Shown here one piece after another: positions 26,223-36,457 of a stretch of 64,000 bases of DNA; the stretch's first letter is position 1, and each line of letters opens with the position of its first letter. Source of the stretch: Massilia sp. UBA2604 (GTDB lineage Bacteria; Pseudomonadota; Gammaproteobacteria; Burkholderiales; Burkholderiaceae_D). The notes beneath the pieces were generated by a model, which was not told the origin of the DNA, made no database searches, and saw only the letters and a program-made list of their open reading frames with translations. The position numbers and the translations under genes are program-made. The DNA lies in assembly GCA_002339265.1 (NCBI GenBank), contig DDKG01000178.1, forward strand, positions 67,485-131,484, read 5' to 3'.

Positions 26223-27602
26223 ATGTCGACACCACCCTCCCAGCAGCCCCACTCGGAACTGATCCTCGGACTCGACGACCGCCCGCCCCCGCTGCTCGGC
26301 ATGCTGGCCGCCCTGCAGCACCTGCTGGCCATCATCGTCCCCATCGTCACGCCGGGCCTGCTGATCTGCCAGGCGCTGGGCGTGTCCAGCCGCGACACCA
26401 ACCTGATTGTCTCGATGTCGCTGGTCGTTTCCGGCATCGCCACCTTCGTGCAATGCCGCCGCTTCGGGCCGTTCGGGGCGGGCCTCCTGATCGTGCAGGG
26501 CACCAGCTTCAACTTCGTCGGGCCGCTGATCGCCGGCGGCGCGCTGATGGTCAAGCAGGGTACGCCGGTCGAGGCGGTGATGGCGGCCATCTTCGGCGTC
26601 GTGGTCGCCGGCTCCTTCATCGAGATGGGCGTGTCGCGCGTGCTGCCCTTCGTCAAGCGCCTGATCACGCCGCTGGTCACGGGCATCGTGGTGCTGATGA
26701 TCGGCCTCACCCTGATCAAGGTCGGCCTGATCAGCATGGGCGGCGGCTACGGGGCCATGGCCAACGGCAGCTTCGCCAACGGCGAGAACCTGCTGCTCTC
26801 CGGCGTGGTGCTGGCCATCATCGTGATCCTGAACCGGGTGCCGGTGGTGTGGATGCGCAGCGCCGCCATCGTCATCGCGCTGGCGGTCGGCTACGCGCTG
26901 GCCGGCTGGATGGGCCGCCTGGACTTCACCGGCATGCACGAGGCGCCGCTGTTCCAGGTGCCGGCGCCGCTGCACTTCGGCCTCGGCTTCTCGTGGTCGC
27001 TGTTCATCCCGATGATCGTGATCTACCTGGTCACCTCGCTGGAGGCGATCGGCGACGTGACGGCTACCAGCAAGGTCTCGCGCCAGCCGGTCGAAGGTCC
27101 GCTGTGGATGCAGCGCATCAAGGGCGGCGTGCTGGTCAACGGCGCCAACTCCCTGCTGGCCGGCATCTTCAACACCTTCCCCAGCTCGATTTTCGCCCAG
27201 AACAACGGCGTGATCCAGCTGACCGGCATCGCCAGCCGCCACGTCGGCATGTGGATCGCCCTGTTCCTGGTGATCCTGGGCCTGTTCCCCGCGGTCGCGG
27301 GCGTGATCCAGGCGGTGCCGGAACCGGTGCTGGGCGGCGCGGCGATGGTCATGTTCGGCGCCGTCGCCGCGGCCGGCATCAACATCCTGGCCAGCGTCAC
27401 GCTCGACCGCCGCGCGCTCTTGGTAATCGCGGTTTCGCTGGCGCTGGGCCTGGGCGTGTCCCAGGTGCCCGAATTCCTGGCCCATATGCCGTCCGCGGTG
27501 CGCAACGTGCTCGAATCGGGCGTCGCCACCGGCGGTCTGTGCGCCCTGCTGCTGAACTGGTTCCTGCCGGAGCAGGCGGCGGCACCGAAGGACGCGCAGT
27601 GA
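26223..27602 (+). CDS. NCS2 (NAT) family nucleobase permease, xanthine/uracil type
   Basis: A 459-residue inner-membrane transporter with about 14 hydrophobic segments. The NAT signature QNNGVIQLTGIASRHVG lies near residue 325, and SLEAIGDVTATSKVS near residue 273. These fit xanthine/uric acid permeases better than uracil ones, but specificity cannot be fixed by eye. Start ATG 26223 lies ~29 bases past the presumed transcription start. The stop overlaps the next gene (GTGA). Confidence 0.9.
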   Translation: MSTPPSQQPHSELILGLDDRPPPLLGMLAALQHLLAIIVPIVTPGLLICQALGVSSRDTNLIVSMSLVVSGIATFVQCRRFGPFGAGLLIVQGTSFNFVGPLIAGGALMVKQGTPVEAVMAAIFGVVVAGSFIEMGVSRVLPFVKRLITPLVTGIVVLMIGLTLIKVGLISMGGGYGAMANGSFANGENLLLSGVVLAIIVILNRVPVVWMRSAAIVIALAVGYALAGWMGRLDFTGMHEAPLFQVPAPLHFGLGFSWSLFIPMIVIYLVTSLEAIGDVTATSKVSRQPVEGPLWMQRIKGGVLVNGANSLLAGIFNTFPSSIFAQNNGVIQLTGIASRHVGMWIALFLVILGLFPAVAGVIQAVPEPVLGGAAMVMFGAVAAAGINILASVTLDRRALLVIAVSLALGLGVSQVPEFLAHMPSAVRNVLESGVATGGLCALLLNWFLPEQAAAPKDAQ

Positions 27603-28606
27603 GTTGGCGGCGGCTGGCCAGGTGCGCGCTGGCGCTGCTGGTCGTGCTGGTGACGGCGTGGGGATCGCTGGCGCTGTGGTTCCAGCTGGCGCCGGCGATC
27701 TCCCTGCCACTGGGCGGCGCCTGGGCTTTGCTTGGCCTCGCCGTGGCGCTGGTCCTGTCGCGCGCGCCGGGCTGGAAGCACGAACGCAGGCTGTTTTTGG
27801 CAGGCGCGCTGGCAGGTCTCGCGATGCTGGGATGGTGGCAGTCGCTCGCGCCGTCGCACGATCGGCCGTGGGCCGACGACGTCGCGCGGATGCTGGAGTC
27901 AAAGGTCGACGGTGACCGCCTGGAATTGCGCAATGTGCGCGCCTTCGAGTGGCGTACCGAGACCGACTACACGCCGCGCTGGGAAACCCGGCGCTACGAC
28001 CTGTCGCGGCTCGAGTCGGCCGACCTGGTCATGTCCTACTGGATGGGACCGCACGTCGCCCATACGCTGGTCTCGTTCGGCTTCAGCGACGGCCAGCGGC
28101 TGGTATTCTCGCTCGAGATCCGCAAGGAGCGCGACGAGTCGTTTTCGGCGATCGGCGGCTTCTTTCGCAAGTTCGAACAGGTGATCGTCGCCGCCGACGA
28201 GCGCGACCTGATCCGTACCCGCAGCAATGCGCGCGGCGAACAGGTGTACCTGTACCGGCTGCGCGCGACGCCGGCGCAACTACGCTCGGTGCTGCTGGAA
28301 TACCTGGAACGGGCGGAGGCGCTGCGGCGCCAGCCCGAGTTCTACAACACCCTCACCAGCAACTGCACGACGATCCTGTTCGAACTGGCGCGCCACATCG
28401 ATCCCGCCTTGCCGCTCGACTACCGGCTGCTGGCCTCCGGCCACTTCGCCGAGTATGCCTACGACCAGGGCGCCCTGACGCCCGGCCTGCCCTACGAAGT
28501 GTTGCGCGCGCGCGGCCACATCAATGCCCGCGCGCGCAAGGCGGACACGGGCGCCGACGACTATTCGCAAGCCATCCGCGCCGGGGTGCCCGGTATTCCC
28601 CAATAA
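27599..28606 (+). CDS. DUF4105-type membrane protein
   Basis: A 335-residue protein with GTG start 27599, fixed by a GTGA overlap with the permease gene. Three or so N-terminal hydrophobic segments cover residues ~8-85. The soluble part has the DUF4105-like core FYNTLTSNCTTILFELARHIDPALPLDYRLLASGHFAEYAYDQGAL. The conserved SNCTT suggests a Cys-based active site, possibly papain/NlpC-like. Function unknown. The coupling to a purine permease looks incidental. Confidence 0.8.
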   Translation: MSWRRLARCALALLVVLVTAWGSLALWFQLAPAISLPLGGAWALLGLAVALVLSRAPGWKHERRLFLAGALAGLAMLGWWQSLAPSHDRPWADDVARMLESKVDGDRLELRNVRAFEWRTETDYTPRWETRRYDLSRLESADLVMSYWMGPHVAHTLVSFGFSDGQRLVFSLEIRKERDESFSAIGGFFRKFEQVIVAADERDLIRTRSNARGEQVYLYRLRATPAQLRSVLLEYLERAEALRRQPEFYNTLTSNCTTILFELARHIDPALPLDYRLLASGHFAEYAYDQGALTPGLPYEVLRARGHINARARKADTGADDYSQAIRAGVPGIPQ

Positions 28607-28623
28607 GGATCAGCGCGACAGGA

Positions 28624-29499
28624 TCAGCGCGACTGCAGCGCCGCGATGCGCTCTTCGATCGGCGGGTGGCTCGAGAACAGCGCCATCGCGCTGCCCTTGC
28701 CCGAGATGCCGAAGGCGCTCATGTTCTTCGGCAGCTCGCCTTCGGCCATGCCGCCCAGGCGACGCAGGGCCGCGATCATCGGCTGCGGCTGGCCCATGAT
28801 GGTGGCGGCGCCGCGGTCGGCGCGGAACTCGCGCTGGCGCGAGAACCAGGCCACGATGATGCTGGCCAGGATGCCGAACACGATCTCGCACACGATCACG
28901 GTGACCATGTAGCCGATGCCGGGACCGGTGTTTTCCTCGTCATTCTTGCGCAGCATGCCGTCCACGAAGTAGCCGACGATGCGCGCCAGGAAGATCACGA
29001 AGGTGTTGACCACGCCCTGGATCAGGGTCAGCGTCACCATGTCGCCGTTGGCGATGTGGGCCACCTCGTGGGCCAGCACGGCCTCGACTTCCTGCTCGGT
29101 CATCGACTGCAGCAGGCCGGTCGACACCGCGACCAGCGACGAGTTTTTGGTCGCGCCGGTGGCGAAGGCGTTCGGCTCGCCCTCGTAGATGGCCACTTCG
29201 GGCATGCCGATGCCGGCGCGCTGGGCCTGGCCCGCCACCGTGTTGAGCAGCCACTGTTCGGTCGAATTGGACGGCTGCGTGATGACGCGCGCGCGGGTAC
29301 TCCATTTGGCGATCGGCTTCGACAGCAGCAGCGAGATGAAGGCGCCGCCGAAGCCCATCAGGCCGGCGAACATCAGCAGCCTGGTGAGATCCAGGCCGTT
29401 CGAGGTGAGGAAGCGGTTCACGCCCAGCAGGCTGGCCGTGATGCCCAGCACCAGCATGATGCCCAGGTTGGTCGCGATAAACAGGAGAGTACGTTTCAT
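28624..29499 (-). CDS. htpX: Membrane zinc protease HtpX
   Basis: A 291-residue M48-family protease of the inner membrane that degrades misfolded membrane proteins. The zinc motif HEVAH lies in [16 protein letters not shown]. Two N-terminal and two central membrane segments are visible. The third ligand region is [29 protein letters not shown]. The ATG at 29499 is standard. It follows the TerC/CBS gene on the same strand after 39 bases. Confidence 0.96.
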   Translation of the reverse strand: MKRTLLFIATNLGIMLVLGITASLLGVNRFLTSNGLDLTRLLMFAGLMGFGGAFISLLLSKPIAKWSTRARVITQPSNSTEQWLLNTVAGQAQRAGIGMPEVAIYEGEPNAFATGATKNSSLVAVSTGLLQSMTEQEVEAVLAHEVAHIANGDMVTLTLIQGVVNTFVIFLARIVGYFVDGMLRKNDEENTGPGIGYMVTVIVCEIVFGILASIIVAWFSRQREFRADRGAATIMGQPQPMIAALRRLGGMAEGELPKNMSAFGISGKGSAMALFSSHPPIEERIAALQSR

Positions 29500-29538
29500 G
29501 ATGTCCTTCTTGGTACGGTTACGGTAAAAAAGTGGTGT

Positions 29539-31113
29539 TCAAGCTGCCTGCTCGGACTCGTCCAGCACGATGCGCTGGATCAGGACCTTGGCGATGCGGC
29601 GCTCCTCGACCGCCAGGATGCGGTAGCGCAGGCCATCGATCTCGATCTCCTGGCCCGGCTCCGGCATGCTCTCCAGGCGCGCCAGCAGGTAGCCGGCCAG
29701 CGAGCTGTAGTCATCGTCGTTGCTGACCAGGCCCTCGGTCTCCAGCACCTGCTCCAGCTGGTGCAGGTCGGCGGCGCCGTCGACTTCCCACTCGCCGGGG
29801 CCTTTGGGCTGGATCGCCAGTTGCTCGTCCTCGTCGGGGAATTCGCCGGCGATTGCCTCCAGGATGTCGACCGGGGTCAGCAAGCCCTGGACGATGCCGA
29901 ATTCGTCGGTCACCAGCACCAGCTGGCCGTGGGCGCGCTTGAGCGTGTCCATGGCCTTGAGCACGCCGGCGGTGTCGGGGAGCAGGATCGGCCGGCGCAA
30001 CGGACCATTGCCGTCCGCGGCGTCGCCATCGATGCGCGCCTGCAGCACCAGCTGGCTGATCAGGTCCTTGGTGCGGGCGATACCGACCAGGTTGTCGAGC
30101 TGGCCGCGGCCAACCGGCATCAGGCTGTGCGGCGACTCCTGCAGCTGGCGCAGGATGTCGTCGGCCTCGTCGTCGAGGTTGACCCAGGACATCTCGGAAC
30201 GCGGCGTCATGATCGAGCGCACCGAGCGGTCGGCCAGGGTCAATACGCCGCTGACCATATTGCGTTCCTCGACGCCGAAGGCCTGAGCTTCGTCCGGCTG
30301 CTCGTCCTGGGCATCCGCCTCGGCATCCTGGCGCCGCTTGCCACCCATCAGGCGCAGCACGGTGTCGGCGGTGCGGTCGCGCAGCGGCACGCGCGCCTCG
30401 TTCTTGAGGAAATTACGGCGTGCGAACTGGTTCAGGGCCTCGATCAGGATCGAGAAACCGATCGCCGCGTACAGATAGCCTTTCGGGATATGGAAGCCCA
30501 GGCCCTCGGCCACCAGCGACAGGCCAATCATCAGCAGGAAGGAGAGGCACAGCACGACCACGGTCGGGTGGGCGTTGACGAAGCGGGTCAGCGGCTTGGA
30601 GGCCAGGATCATGACGCCGATCGAGATGATCACGGCCGCCATCATGACGCCCAGTTCGTCGACCATGCCGACCGCGGTGATCACGGCGTCGAGCGAGAAC
30701 ACGGCGTCCAGTACCACGATCTGCGCCACCACGGCGCCGAAGCTGGCATACACCTTCGACTGGGTATGGACGTGGGTCACGCCTTCCAGGCGCTCGTGCA
30801 GCTCGACGGTGGCCTTGAACAGCAGGAACACGCCGCCCAGCAGCAGGATCAGGTCGCGCCCCGAGGGCGACCATGGCCCCAGCGCGAACAGCGGCGTGGT
30901 GAGCGTCACCAGCCAGGACACGATGGTCAACAGGCCCAGGCGCATCAGCATGGCCAGGGTCAGGCCGATCAGGCGCGCCTTGTCGCGCTGGTGCGGCGGC
31001 AGTTTATCCGCCAGGATCGCGATGAAGATCAGGTTGTCGATGCCCAGGACGATTTCCAGGACAACGAGTGTGAGCAGACCCGCCCAGATTGCCGGGTCAA
31101 ATAGCCATTCCAT
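29539..31113 (-). CDS. TerC-family membrane protein with CBS pair and CorC domain
   Basis: A 524-residue protein. An N-terminal TerC-like membrane domain ([39 protein letters not shown], with the conserved Asp residues) covers ~1-235. Two CBS motifs ([30 protein letters not shown]-type second copy to [21 protein letters not shown]) follow, then a CorC/HlyC transporter-associated domain. It matches the YoaE/YegH group, proposed to handle metal ions such as manganese; substrate not shown here. Confidence 0.92.
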   Translation of the reverse strand: MEWLFDPAIWAGLLTLVVLEIVLGIDNLIFIAILADKLPPHQRDKARLIGLTLAMLMRLGLLTIVSWLVTLTTPLFALGPWSPSGRDLILLLGGVFLLFKATVELHERLEGVTHVHTQSKVYASFGAVVAQIVVLDAVFSLDAVITAVGMVDELGVMMAAVIISIGVMILASKPLTRFVNAHPTVVVLCLSFLLMIGLSLVAEGLGFHIPKGYLYAAIGFSILIEALNQFARRNFLKNEARVPLRDRTADTVLRLMGGKRRQDAEADAQDEQPDEAQAFGVEERNMVSGVLTLADRSVRSIMTPRSEMSWVNLDDEADDILRQLQESPHSLMPVGRGQLDNLVGIARTKDLISQLVLQARIDGDAADGNGPLRRPILLPDTAGVLKAMDTLKRAHGQLVLVTDEFGIVQGLLTPVDILEAIAGEFPDEDEQLAIQPKGPGEWEVDGAADLHQLEQVLETEGLVSNDDDYSSLAGYLLARLESMPEPGQEIEIDGLRYRILAVEERRIAKVLIQRIVLDESEQAA

Positions 31114-31248
31114 TGGTTTTACCTCGTTATATTCGTTTCAGCGTTGAGTGCGGCCGCGATCGGGGCATGGCGTGACGTGGCAAAGCACGCCGCGCTGCGG
31201 TCGATCGAAAGACGGCCGGGGACGCCGCATGCGCGGCGCAAGCAGGCC

Positions 31249-31632
31249 CTAGACCGCGCGCGGCGGTTTCAGGGGCGGGAACGAGGAATGGCTGGGGCGT
31301 GGCGGCGCCGGGGGCGCGATCGCCCCTCCCGGACGGCCGCCCAGTTGCAGGCCGAGGTCTTCGTAGACGGAATCGTGGACGTCGGCGCCGGCTGGCGGCT
31401 CGTCGGGATCGATCTCGCAGCCGGCCTGGCAATCGGCAGGGCCAGGCAGGTAGGCGTCGGCAAACAGGGGGATGGCCTCATCGGTCTCGAGCGCTGCCGA
31501 GTGGATGAGGACTGCGGATGGTGTGACGTGTTCCGTCGCGCCGGACGGCTGCATCGCGGATGCGGCCATGGCCAGGGCAAACATGTTCAGGGGGAGCAAC
31601 AGGGTCAGGCAGATGACGAAAAATCGTCTCAT
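31249..31632 (-). CDS. Small periplasmic protein, possibly CzcI-like
   Basis: A 127-residue protein from ATG 31632 (MRRFFVICLTLLLPLNMFALAMAA), which is a signal peptide. The mature part is acidic and Pro-rich, with a DCQAGCEIDPDEPP Cys pair and a basic Pro-rich tail PPLKPPRAV. The start and size recall CzcI-type periplasmic metal-resistance proteins, but no efflux genes adjoin, so this is only a suggestion. Confidence 0.55.
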   Translation of the reverse strand: MRRFFVICLTLLLPLNMFALAMAASAMQPSGATEHVTPSAVLIHSAALETDEAIPLFADAYLPGPADCQAGCEIDPDEPPAGADVHDSVYEDLGLQLGGRPGGAIAPPAPPRPSHSSFPPLKPPRAV

Positions 31633-31656
31633 ATACAAAGCGTGAGTCGGAACGAT

Positions 31657-32570
31657 TCAAGTATAGCATGCGTTCGCCTGGCCCCGCCCCGCGGCGCACA
31701 GGCGCGCATACCTGGCCGGCGTCACCCCCAGCGCCAGCCGGAAGCGGCGCGTGAAATAGCTCTGGTCGGCGTAACCCACCAGCGCCGCCACCTGCGCCAG
31801 CGGCAGCCGCCCGTGCCGGATCAACTCCTGCGCGCGCCGCATGCGCACCCGCTCCAGGTAGGCGATCGCGCTGCATCCGGTGCTGGCCCGGAACAGGCGC
31901 GCGAAATGGAAGCGGCTGACGTTGGCGACGCCCGCCAGCATCTGCAGGTCAATCTCTTCGTGCAGATGGGCGTCGATGAACTCCATTACCCGCTGCAGGC
32001 TGCGCGGATTCAACCCGCGCGGCGCGGGCGCCGGCGGCGCCAGCTGGCAGTTAAAGCGGTGCACCAGGTGCAGCGCCAGCGCGCTGGACAAAGCCTGGCT
32101 GACGTAGGCCTGGGCCGGATGCGGCGCGCGCTCGATCTCGGCCAGGAACAGGGCCACGATGCGCTCCACGAAAGGATCGCGGGCCGAAAAACAGTTGACC
32201 AGTTCGGTACGCGGCAACGCGCCGCGCAGCGCCGTCTCGGCGGCCTGCTGCAGCAGCGCCGGCGGCACCCGCATCAGCATGATCGCCCCAGGTCCGTCCC
32301 AGGCCCATTCGGACGGCATGCCGCGCGGATGGATGCCGATATTGCCGGGACCGATCATGGCGCTGTGGGTCTTGCCGTCGCGCACCTGCGTCAGGCGCAC
32401 GACACCCGAGATGCGCATGCCGATCACGTCCTGGTCGAGCACGCCCGAGCCGACCCTGCCGGCCGCTTTCCACTCATAGACATTGATGCCGACGCCGCTC
32501 CAGGGCGGTCCTGGCTGGACGCCACGGGCGTGGCCAGCAGGCGGTCGTTGGGGACAGGCGAAGGATGCAT
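31657..32570 (-). pseudogene. AraC-family regulator with apparent N-terminal frameshift
   Basis: The main frame encodes an AraC-type protein: an N-terminal sensing domain (SGVGINVYEWKAAGRVGSG onward) and a C-terminal double helix-turn-helix (LQMLAGVANVSRFHFARLFRAS, then LAQVAALVGYADQSYFTRRFRLALGVTPARYARL). That frame has no ATG near its beginning. The only well-placed ATG (32570, GGAGG five bases upstream) is in the +1 frame, reads MHPSPVPNDRLLATPVASSQDRP and would stop after 50 codons. Joining the frames near the GGG at 32503-32505 restores a normal protein. It is a one-base deletion in the strain or a sequencing error. Confidence 0.7.
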
Positions 32571-32784
32571 GGAGACCTCCCGATCGCGGCAAGACAGTAC
32601 CAAAAGTTAGCAATAAATTACCACGCTTGGAGCCATGTTTTAAAGATAATCGGTATCAGGTGACGGCGGCGCAGCCAGGCGTCAGCCGGACCGGAACGTC
32701 GCTCCGCCTTTCGTCGGATCTCGCTATCTGTCCGTGGCGGCACCCGCCGTCGCCCCGCCAGGTCGTTCAATAAGGAGATTACTT

Positions 32785-33189
32785 ATGGCACTCACAAGCC
32801 GGCAGGCGCAAGCGGTCATCGAGGCGGCGCAAGCCAGGGCAAGCGCCCTGGGCGTGCCGGTCGTTGTCTCGGTGATCGACGGAGGCTGCCATTTGAAGGC
32901 ATTCCAGCGCATGGATGGCGCGCCGCTGGGATCGATCGACGTCGCACCGGGCAAGGCCAGGACCGCCGCCTTGTTCGGATGCAACAGCGAAGACGTCTGG
33001 GAATACTGCAAGCCCGGCGCCCCGGCGCCCGGTCTCGAGCTCAGCAACGGAGGACTCATGACCTTCGGAGGCGGCATGGCGCTCAAGTCCGCCGACGGCG
33101 GCTTGATCGGGGCCGTCGGCGTCTCGGGCGGCGCGGTCAGCGAGGACCAGGAGATCGTTCGCGCCGGCGCCGCAGCCCTGCGCGCCTGA
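32785..33189 (+). CDS. GlcG/HbpS-family protein (DUF336)
   Basis: A 134-residue protein from ATG 32785 with AAGGAG upstream. ALTSRQAQAVIEAAQARASALGVPVVVSVIDGGCHLKAFQRMDGA and GGMALKSADGGLIGAVGVSGGAVSEDQEIV are typical of the heme-binding/GlcG family. No signal peptide, so it is cytoplasmic. First of a same-strand group divergent from the AraC-type gene, which may control it. Confidence 0.9.
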   Translation: MALTSRQAQAVIEAAQARASALGVPVVVSVIDGGCHLKAFQRMDGAPLGSIDVAPGKARTAALFGCNSEDVWEYCKPGAPAPGLELSNGGLMTFGGGMALKSADGGLIGAVGVSGGAVSEDQEIVRAGAAALRA

Positions 33190-33236
33190 CCTTGTCCACC
33201 ATCCCTTCATTCGTTCTCACCATAAGGAGTATCGAC

Positions 33237-34049
33237 ATGTCCAAGACTATCCTGATTACCGGCGCCGCCGTGGGTTTCGGCCGCGGCGCAGCCATCGGCA
33301 TGGCCAGGAACGGCCACCGGATCATCGCCACCGTGCACGTTTCGTCGCAGGTGACGGCCCTGCGCGAGCAGGTGCGGGAACTCGGCCTGGCCGACCGCAT
33401 CCGGGTCGAGCGCCTCGACCTGACGGACCCCTACGACATCGACCAGGCCGTTGGTTGGGACTATGACGTCCTGTGGAACAATGCCGGCATGGGCGAAGCC
33501 GGGCCGGTCTGGGAAATCCCGATCGACCTGGTGCGCAAGAACTACGAGGTGAACGTGTTCCTGCCGCTCACGCTCACCCAGCGCGTGGTGCGCAAGTGGA
33601 TCGACGCCGGCCGGCCACAAGGCAAGAAGGTCGTATTTACCTCCTCGATGGGGGGCCTGTTCACGCCGGCCAACTGGGGCACCTATGTCTCGACCAAGCA
33701 TGCGCTGGAAGCGATTGCCGAGGCGCTGCAGCAGGAACTCGCCGCCTACGGCATCCGGATCCAGACCATCAATCCCGGCGCGTACTACACTGGCTATAAC
33801 GAGACCATGGCCGACAACCCCTTCCGCTGGCTCGACGAAAGCAAGCATCTCACCAGCCGCGCCCAGTTGCGCAAGGGCTTCGACGACTTCTTCGCCACGC
33901 CGGAAGGCAAGATGGATCCGAAGGAGATGATCGACCGCATGATCGAGATCGTCCCGGCCGACAGCGGCAAGTTCCGCAACGTGATGCCCAAGGTGATCGA
34001 GGACATGCTCAAGCAGCATCAGCTGGCCGCCTGGGAAAATACGATCTAG
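33237..34049 (+). CDS. Short-chain dehydrogenase/reductase
   Basis: A 270-residue SDR: cofactor motif ITGAAVGFGRGAAIGMARNGH, NNAG near residue 81, catalytic Ser in FTSSMGG and Tyr-Lys in YVSTKHALEAI. The C-terminal ~60 residues are longer than in minimal SDRs. ATG 33237 has AAGGAG upstream. It follows the GlcG/HbpS gene after 47 bases and precedes the NTF2-like gene by 2 bases. Confidence 0.9.
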   Translation: MSKTILITGAAVGFGRGAAIGMARNGHRIIATVHVSSQVTALREQVRELGLADRIRVERLDLTDPYDIDQAVGWDYDVLWNNAGMGEAGPVWEIPIDLVRKNYEVNVFLPLTLTQRVVRKWIDAGRPQGKKVVFTSSMGGLFTPANWGTYVSTKHALEAIAEALQQELAAYGIRIQTINPGAYYTGYNETMADNPFRWLDESKHLTSRAQLRKGFDDFFATPEGKMDPKEMIDRMIEIVPADSGKFRNVMPKVIEDMLKQHQLAAWENTI

Positions 34050-34051
34050 CC

Positions 34052-34591
34052 ATGTCGACCTTCGGCCCGACCCTGTGCCTGGCAGCCTTTCTGGTAGCTG
34101 CCGGCGCCTCAGCTGGCGATCTGGTATCGCTCCAGCCAAACGACGCGAGTGCATCCATGAACACACAGACCGAATCGCGCAACAAGGAAAGCGTCCGGGC
34201 CGCCTTTCGGGCTTGGGCCGAGGGCACCGGCGGCCCGTTCGCCCTGCTCGCCGACGACGCCGAATGGACCATCGTCGGCAGGTCGATGGCCGCGCGCACC
34301 TATCCGGACAAGGCCGCCTTCATGGATGAGGTGATCCATCCGTTCAACGCGAGCATGGCAAAACCGCTGCGCCCCACGGTGCGCAAGCTGGTCGCCGAGG
34401 GCGATACCGTGATCGTCTTCTTCGACGCCCAGGGCACGGCGGTGGACGGCAAGCCCTACGTCAATACCTACGCCTGGATCATGGAGATGCGAGACGAACG
34501 GATAGCCAGGGTATGGGCTTTTTTCGACGCGATCGAGTTTAATGACCTCTGGACACGGGTCAAGCCGGCGCCGGGCATCCGGACACCATGA
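34052..34591 (+). CDS. SnoaL/NTF2-like protein with signal peptide
   Basis: A 179-residue protein. MSTFGPTLCLAAFLVAAGASAG looks like a signal peptide. From residue ~40 it is an NTF2-like fold (KESVRAAFRAWAEGTGGPFALLADDAEWTIVGRS and VNTYAWIMEMRDERIARVWAFFDAIEFNDLW). An internal ATG at 34157 would give a cytoplasmic form. Such proteins are often isomerases or small-molecule binders. The stop overlaps the antiporter start (ATGA). Confidence 0.82.
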   Translation: MSTFGPTLCLAAFLVAAGASAGDLVSLQPNDASASMNTQTESRNKESVRAAFRAWAEGTGGPFALLADDAEWTIVGRSMAARTYPDKAAFMDEVIHPFNASMAKPLRPTVRKLVAEGDTVIVFFDAQGTAVDGKPYVNTYAWIMEMRDERIARVWAFFDAIEFNDLWTRVKPAPGIRTP

Positions 34592-36354
34592 GCGCCTCCG
34601 CCGGACATGCTCCGGCAGCGGCTGTCGAGCTGCTGCCGATCCTGGTCCTGCTCGGCGCCACGGTGCTGGCGGTGCCGCTGTTCAAGCGCCTGGGACTGGG
34701 CTCGGTGACCGGCTATCTGGCGGCCGGCATGATCGTCGGCCCCTTCGGCCTGCAGATCGTGGACGATCCCCAGGCGATCCTGCACGTGGCCGAATTGGGC
34801 GTCGTGATGTTCCTGTTCGTGATCGGCCTGGAAATGCAGCCCTCGCGCCTGTGGGCAATGCGCGGCGAAATCTTCGGCCTCGGGTTCGCGCAGGTGGCCG
34901 GCGCCAGCGCCTTGCTCACCGCGTTCGGCATGGTGCTGGGCTTTCCCTTCGCCCAGAGCTTCGTCGGCGGCACCGGCTTCGTGCTGACCTCCACCGCCAT
35001 CGTCATGCAGATGCTGGAAGAACGGCGGGTGCGCGGCCTGCCGCGCGGCCGGCGCACGATCGCCATCCTGCTGCTGGAGGATCTCGCGATCGTGCCGCTG
35101 CTGGCAGCGGTCGCCCTGCTGGCGCCGGACACCGAGCGTATCGGCGGCCGGGAACGGGTCGAGGCGCTGGCCACCGGCGCCGCCAGCATCGCCGGCCTGG
35201 TGCTTGCCGGGCGCTGCCTGCTCGACCCGCTGTTCAGGATGCTGGGTCAGGCGCGGGCGCGTGAAGTCATGACCGCGGCCGCGCTGCTGGTCGTGCTGGG
35301 CGCCGCATATGCGATGCAGCTCGGCGGCCTGTCGATGGCGATGGGCGCCTTCCTGGCCGGTGTCCTGCTATCCGAGTCGACCTTCCGCCACCAGCTCGAG
35401 GCCGACATCGAGCCGTTTCGCGGCATCCTGCTCGGGCTGTTCTTCCTGGGCGTCGGCATGACGCTCGACCTGAACGTGATCGCCATCGGCTGGCAACAGG
35501 TGGCGCTGGCCGTGGCCGGCTATATGCTGCTCAAGATGGCCGTCATCTATTGTGTCGCCCGCATGTTCGACCTCGACAACCGTGAAGCGGTCGGGCGCGC
35601 CGTGCTGATGGCCCAGGGCGGCGAATTCGCTTTCGTGCTGTACGCGGCTGCCACCGTGACCGGCATTCTCGACGCTCGCGAGAACGCGATCCTCACCACC
35701 GCGGTCATCGTTTCGATGATCCTGACGCCGTTCCTGATCGTGCTGTACGACGCCTTGATGCCGAAATGGGCGCCATCGAAAGAGTCGGCAGCCTCGCCGG
35801 CGGGCCTGTCGGCCAACATCCTGATGATCGGCTTCGGCCGCTTTGGCCAGATCGCGAGCCAGCCGCTGCTCGAGAACGGCTACTCGCTGTCGATCATCGA
35901 GACCAGCACCCAGGCGATCTTCGACCTGGAGCCGCTCGGCTTCAAGGTCCATTATGGAGACGGCACGCGGCTTGACATCCTGCAGGCGGCCGGCGCGCTG
36001 GAAGCCCGCCTGATCGTCGTAGCCATCGACGACCGCCAGGCCTGCCTCAGGATCGTGGAGCTCGCCAAGGCCGAATTTCCGCACATCCCGGTGCTGGCGC
36101 GTGCTTTCGACCGCGAGCACGCGTTGGAGCTGATACGGCGCGGGGTCGACTGGCAGGTGCGGGAGACCTTCGAGTCGGCGCTGGCCCTGGCCGGCAAGGC
36201 GCTCGACCTGCTCGAACCCGACGCCTGTGTGCGCGACCGGGTGATGGAGACGGTGCGCCGGCGCGACGCCGAAAGACTGGCGATCCAGGTCACCGGGGGG
36301 CTGTATGCGGTGCCAGGGCTGATCCGGAATAATGCCGGGAGCGGTGGGCACTGA
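34588..36354 (+). CDS. Kef-type cation:proton antiporter with RCK domain
   Basis: A 588-residue CPA2 antiporter: about 12 membrane segments up to residue ~395, then a TrkA-N/RCK nucleotide-binding domain beginning ILMIGFGRFGQIASQPLLENGYSLSIIE with GxGxxG. Resembles KefB/KefC potassium efflux systems, which guard against electrophiles. Start fixed by ATGA overlap. No KefF/KefG ancillary gene is adjacent. Confidence 0.92.
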   Translation: MSASAGHAPAAAVELLPILVLLGATVLAVPLFKRLGLGSVTGYLAAGMIVGPFGLQIVDDPQAILHVAELGVVMFLFVIGLEMQPSRLWAMRGEIFGLGFAQVAGASALLTAFGMVLGFPFAQSFVGGTGFVLTSTAIVMQMLEERRVRGLPRGRRTIAILLLEDLAIVPLLAAVALLAPDTERIGGRERVEALATGAASIAGLVLAGRCLLDPLFRMLGQARAREVMTAAALLVVLGAAYAMQLGGLSMAMGAFLAGVLLSESTFRHQLEADIEPFRGILLGLFFLGVGMTLDLNVIAIGWQQVALAVAGYMLLKMAVIYCVARMFDLDNREAVGRAVLMAQGGEFAFVLYAAATVTGILDARENAILTTAVIVSMILTPFLIVLYDALMPKWAPSKESAASPAGLSANILMIGFGRFGQIASQPLLENGYSLSIIETSTQAIFDLEPLGFKVHYGDGTRLDILQAAGALEARLIVVAIDDRQACLRIVELAKAEFPHIPVLARAFDREHALELIRRGVDWQVRETFESALALAGKALDLLEPDACVRDRVMETVRRRDAERLAIQVTGGLYAVPGLIRNNAGSGGH

Positions 36355-36457
36355 ACGTGCGGAACCGGGTCCTGCGACGTGTCCTGTCATGCCGATGACA
36401 CGCGACGGCGCTAGACTGACATGGTTTCTGTCTTTCAGCCGATCCCGAGGAGGCGCC

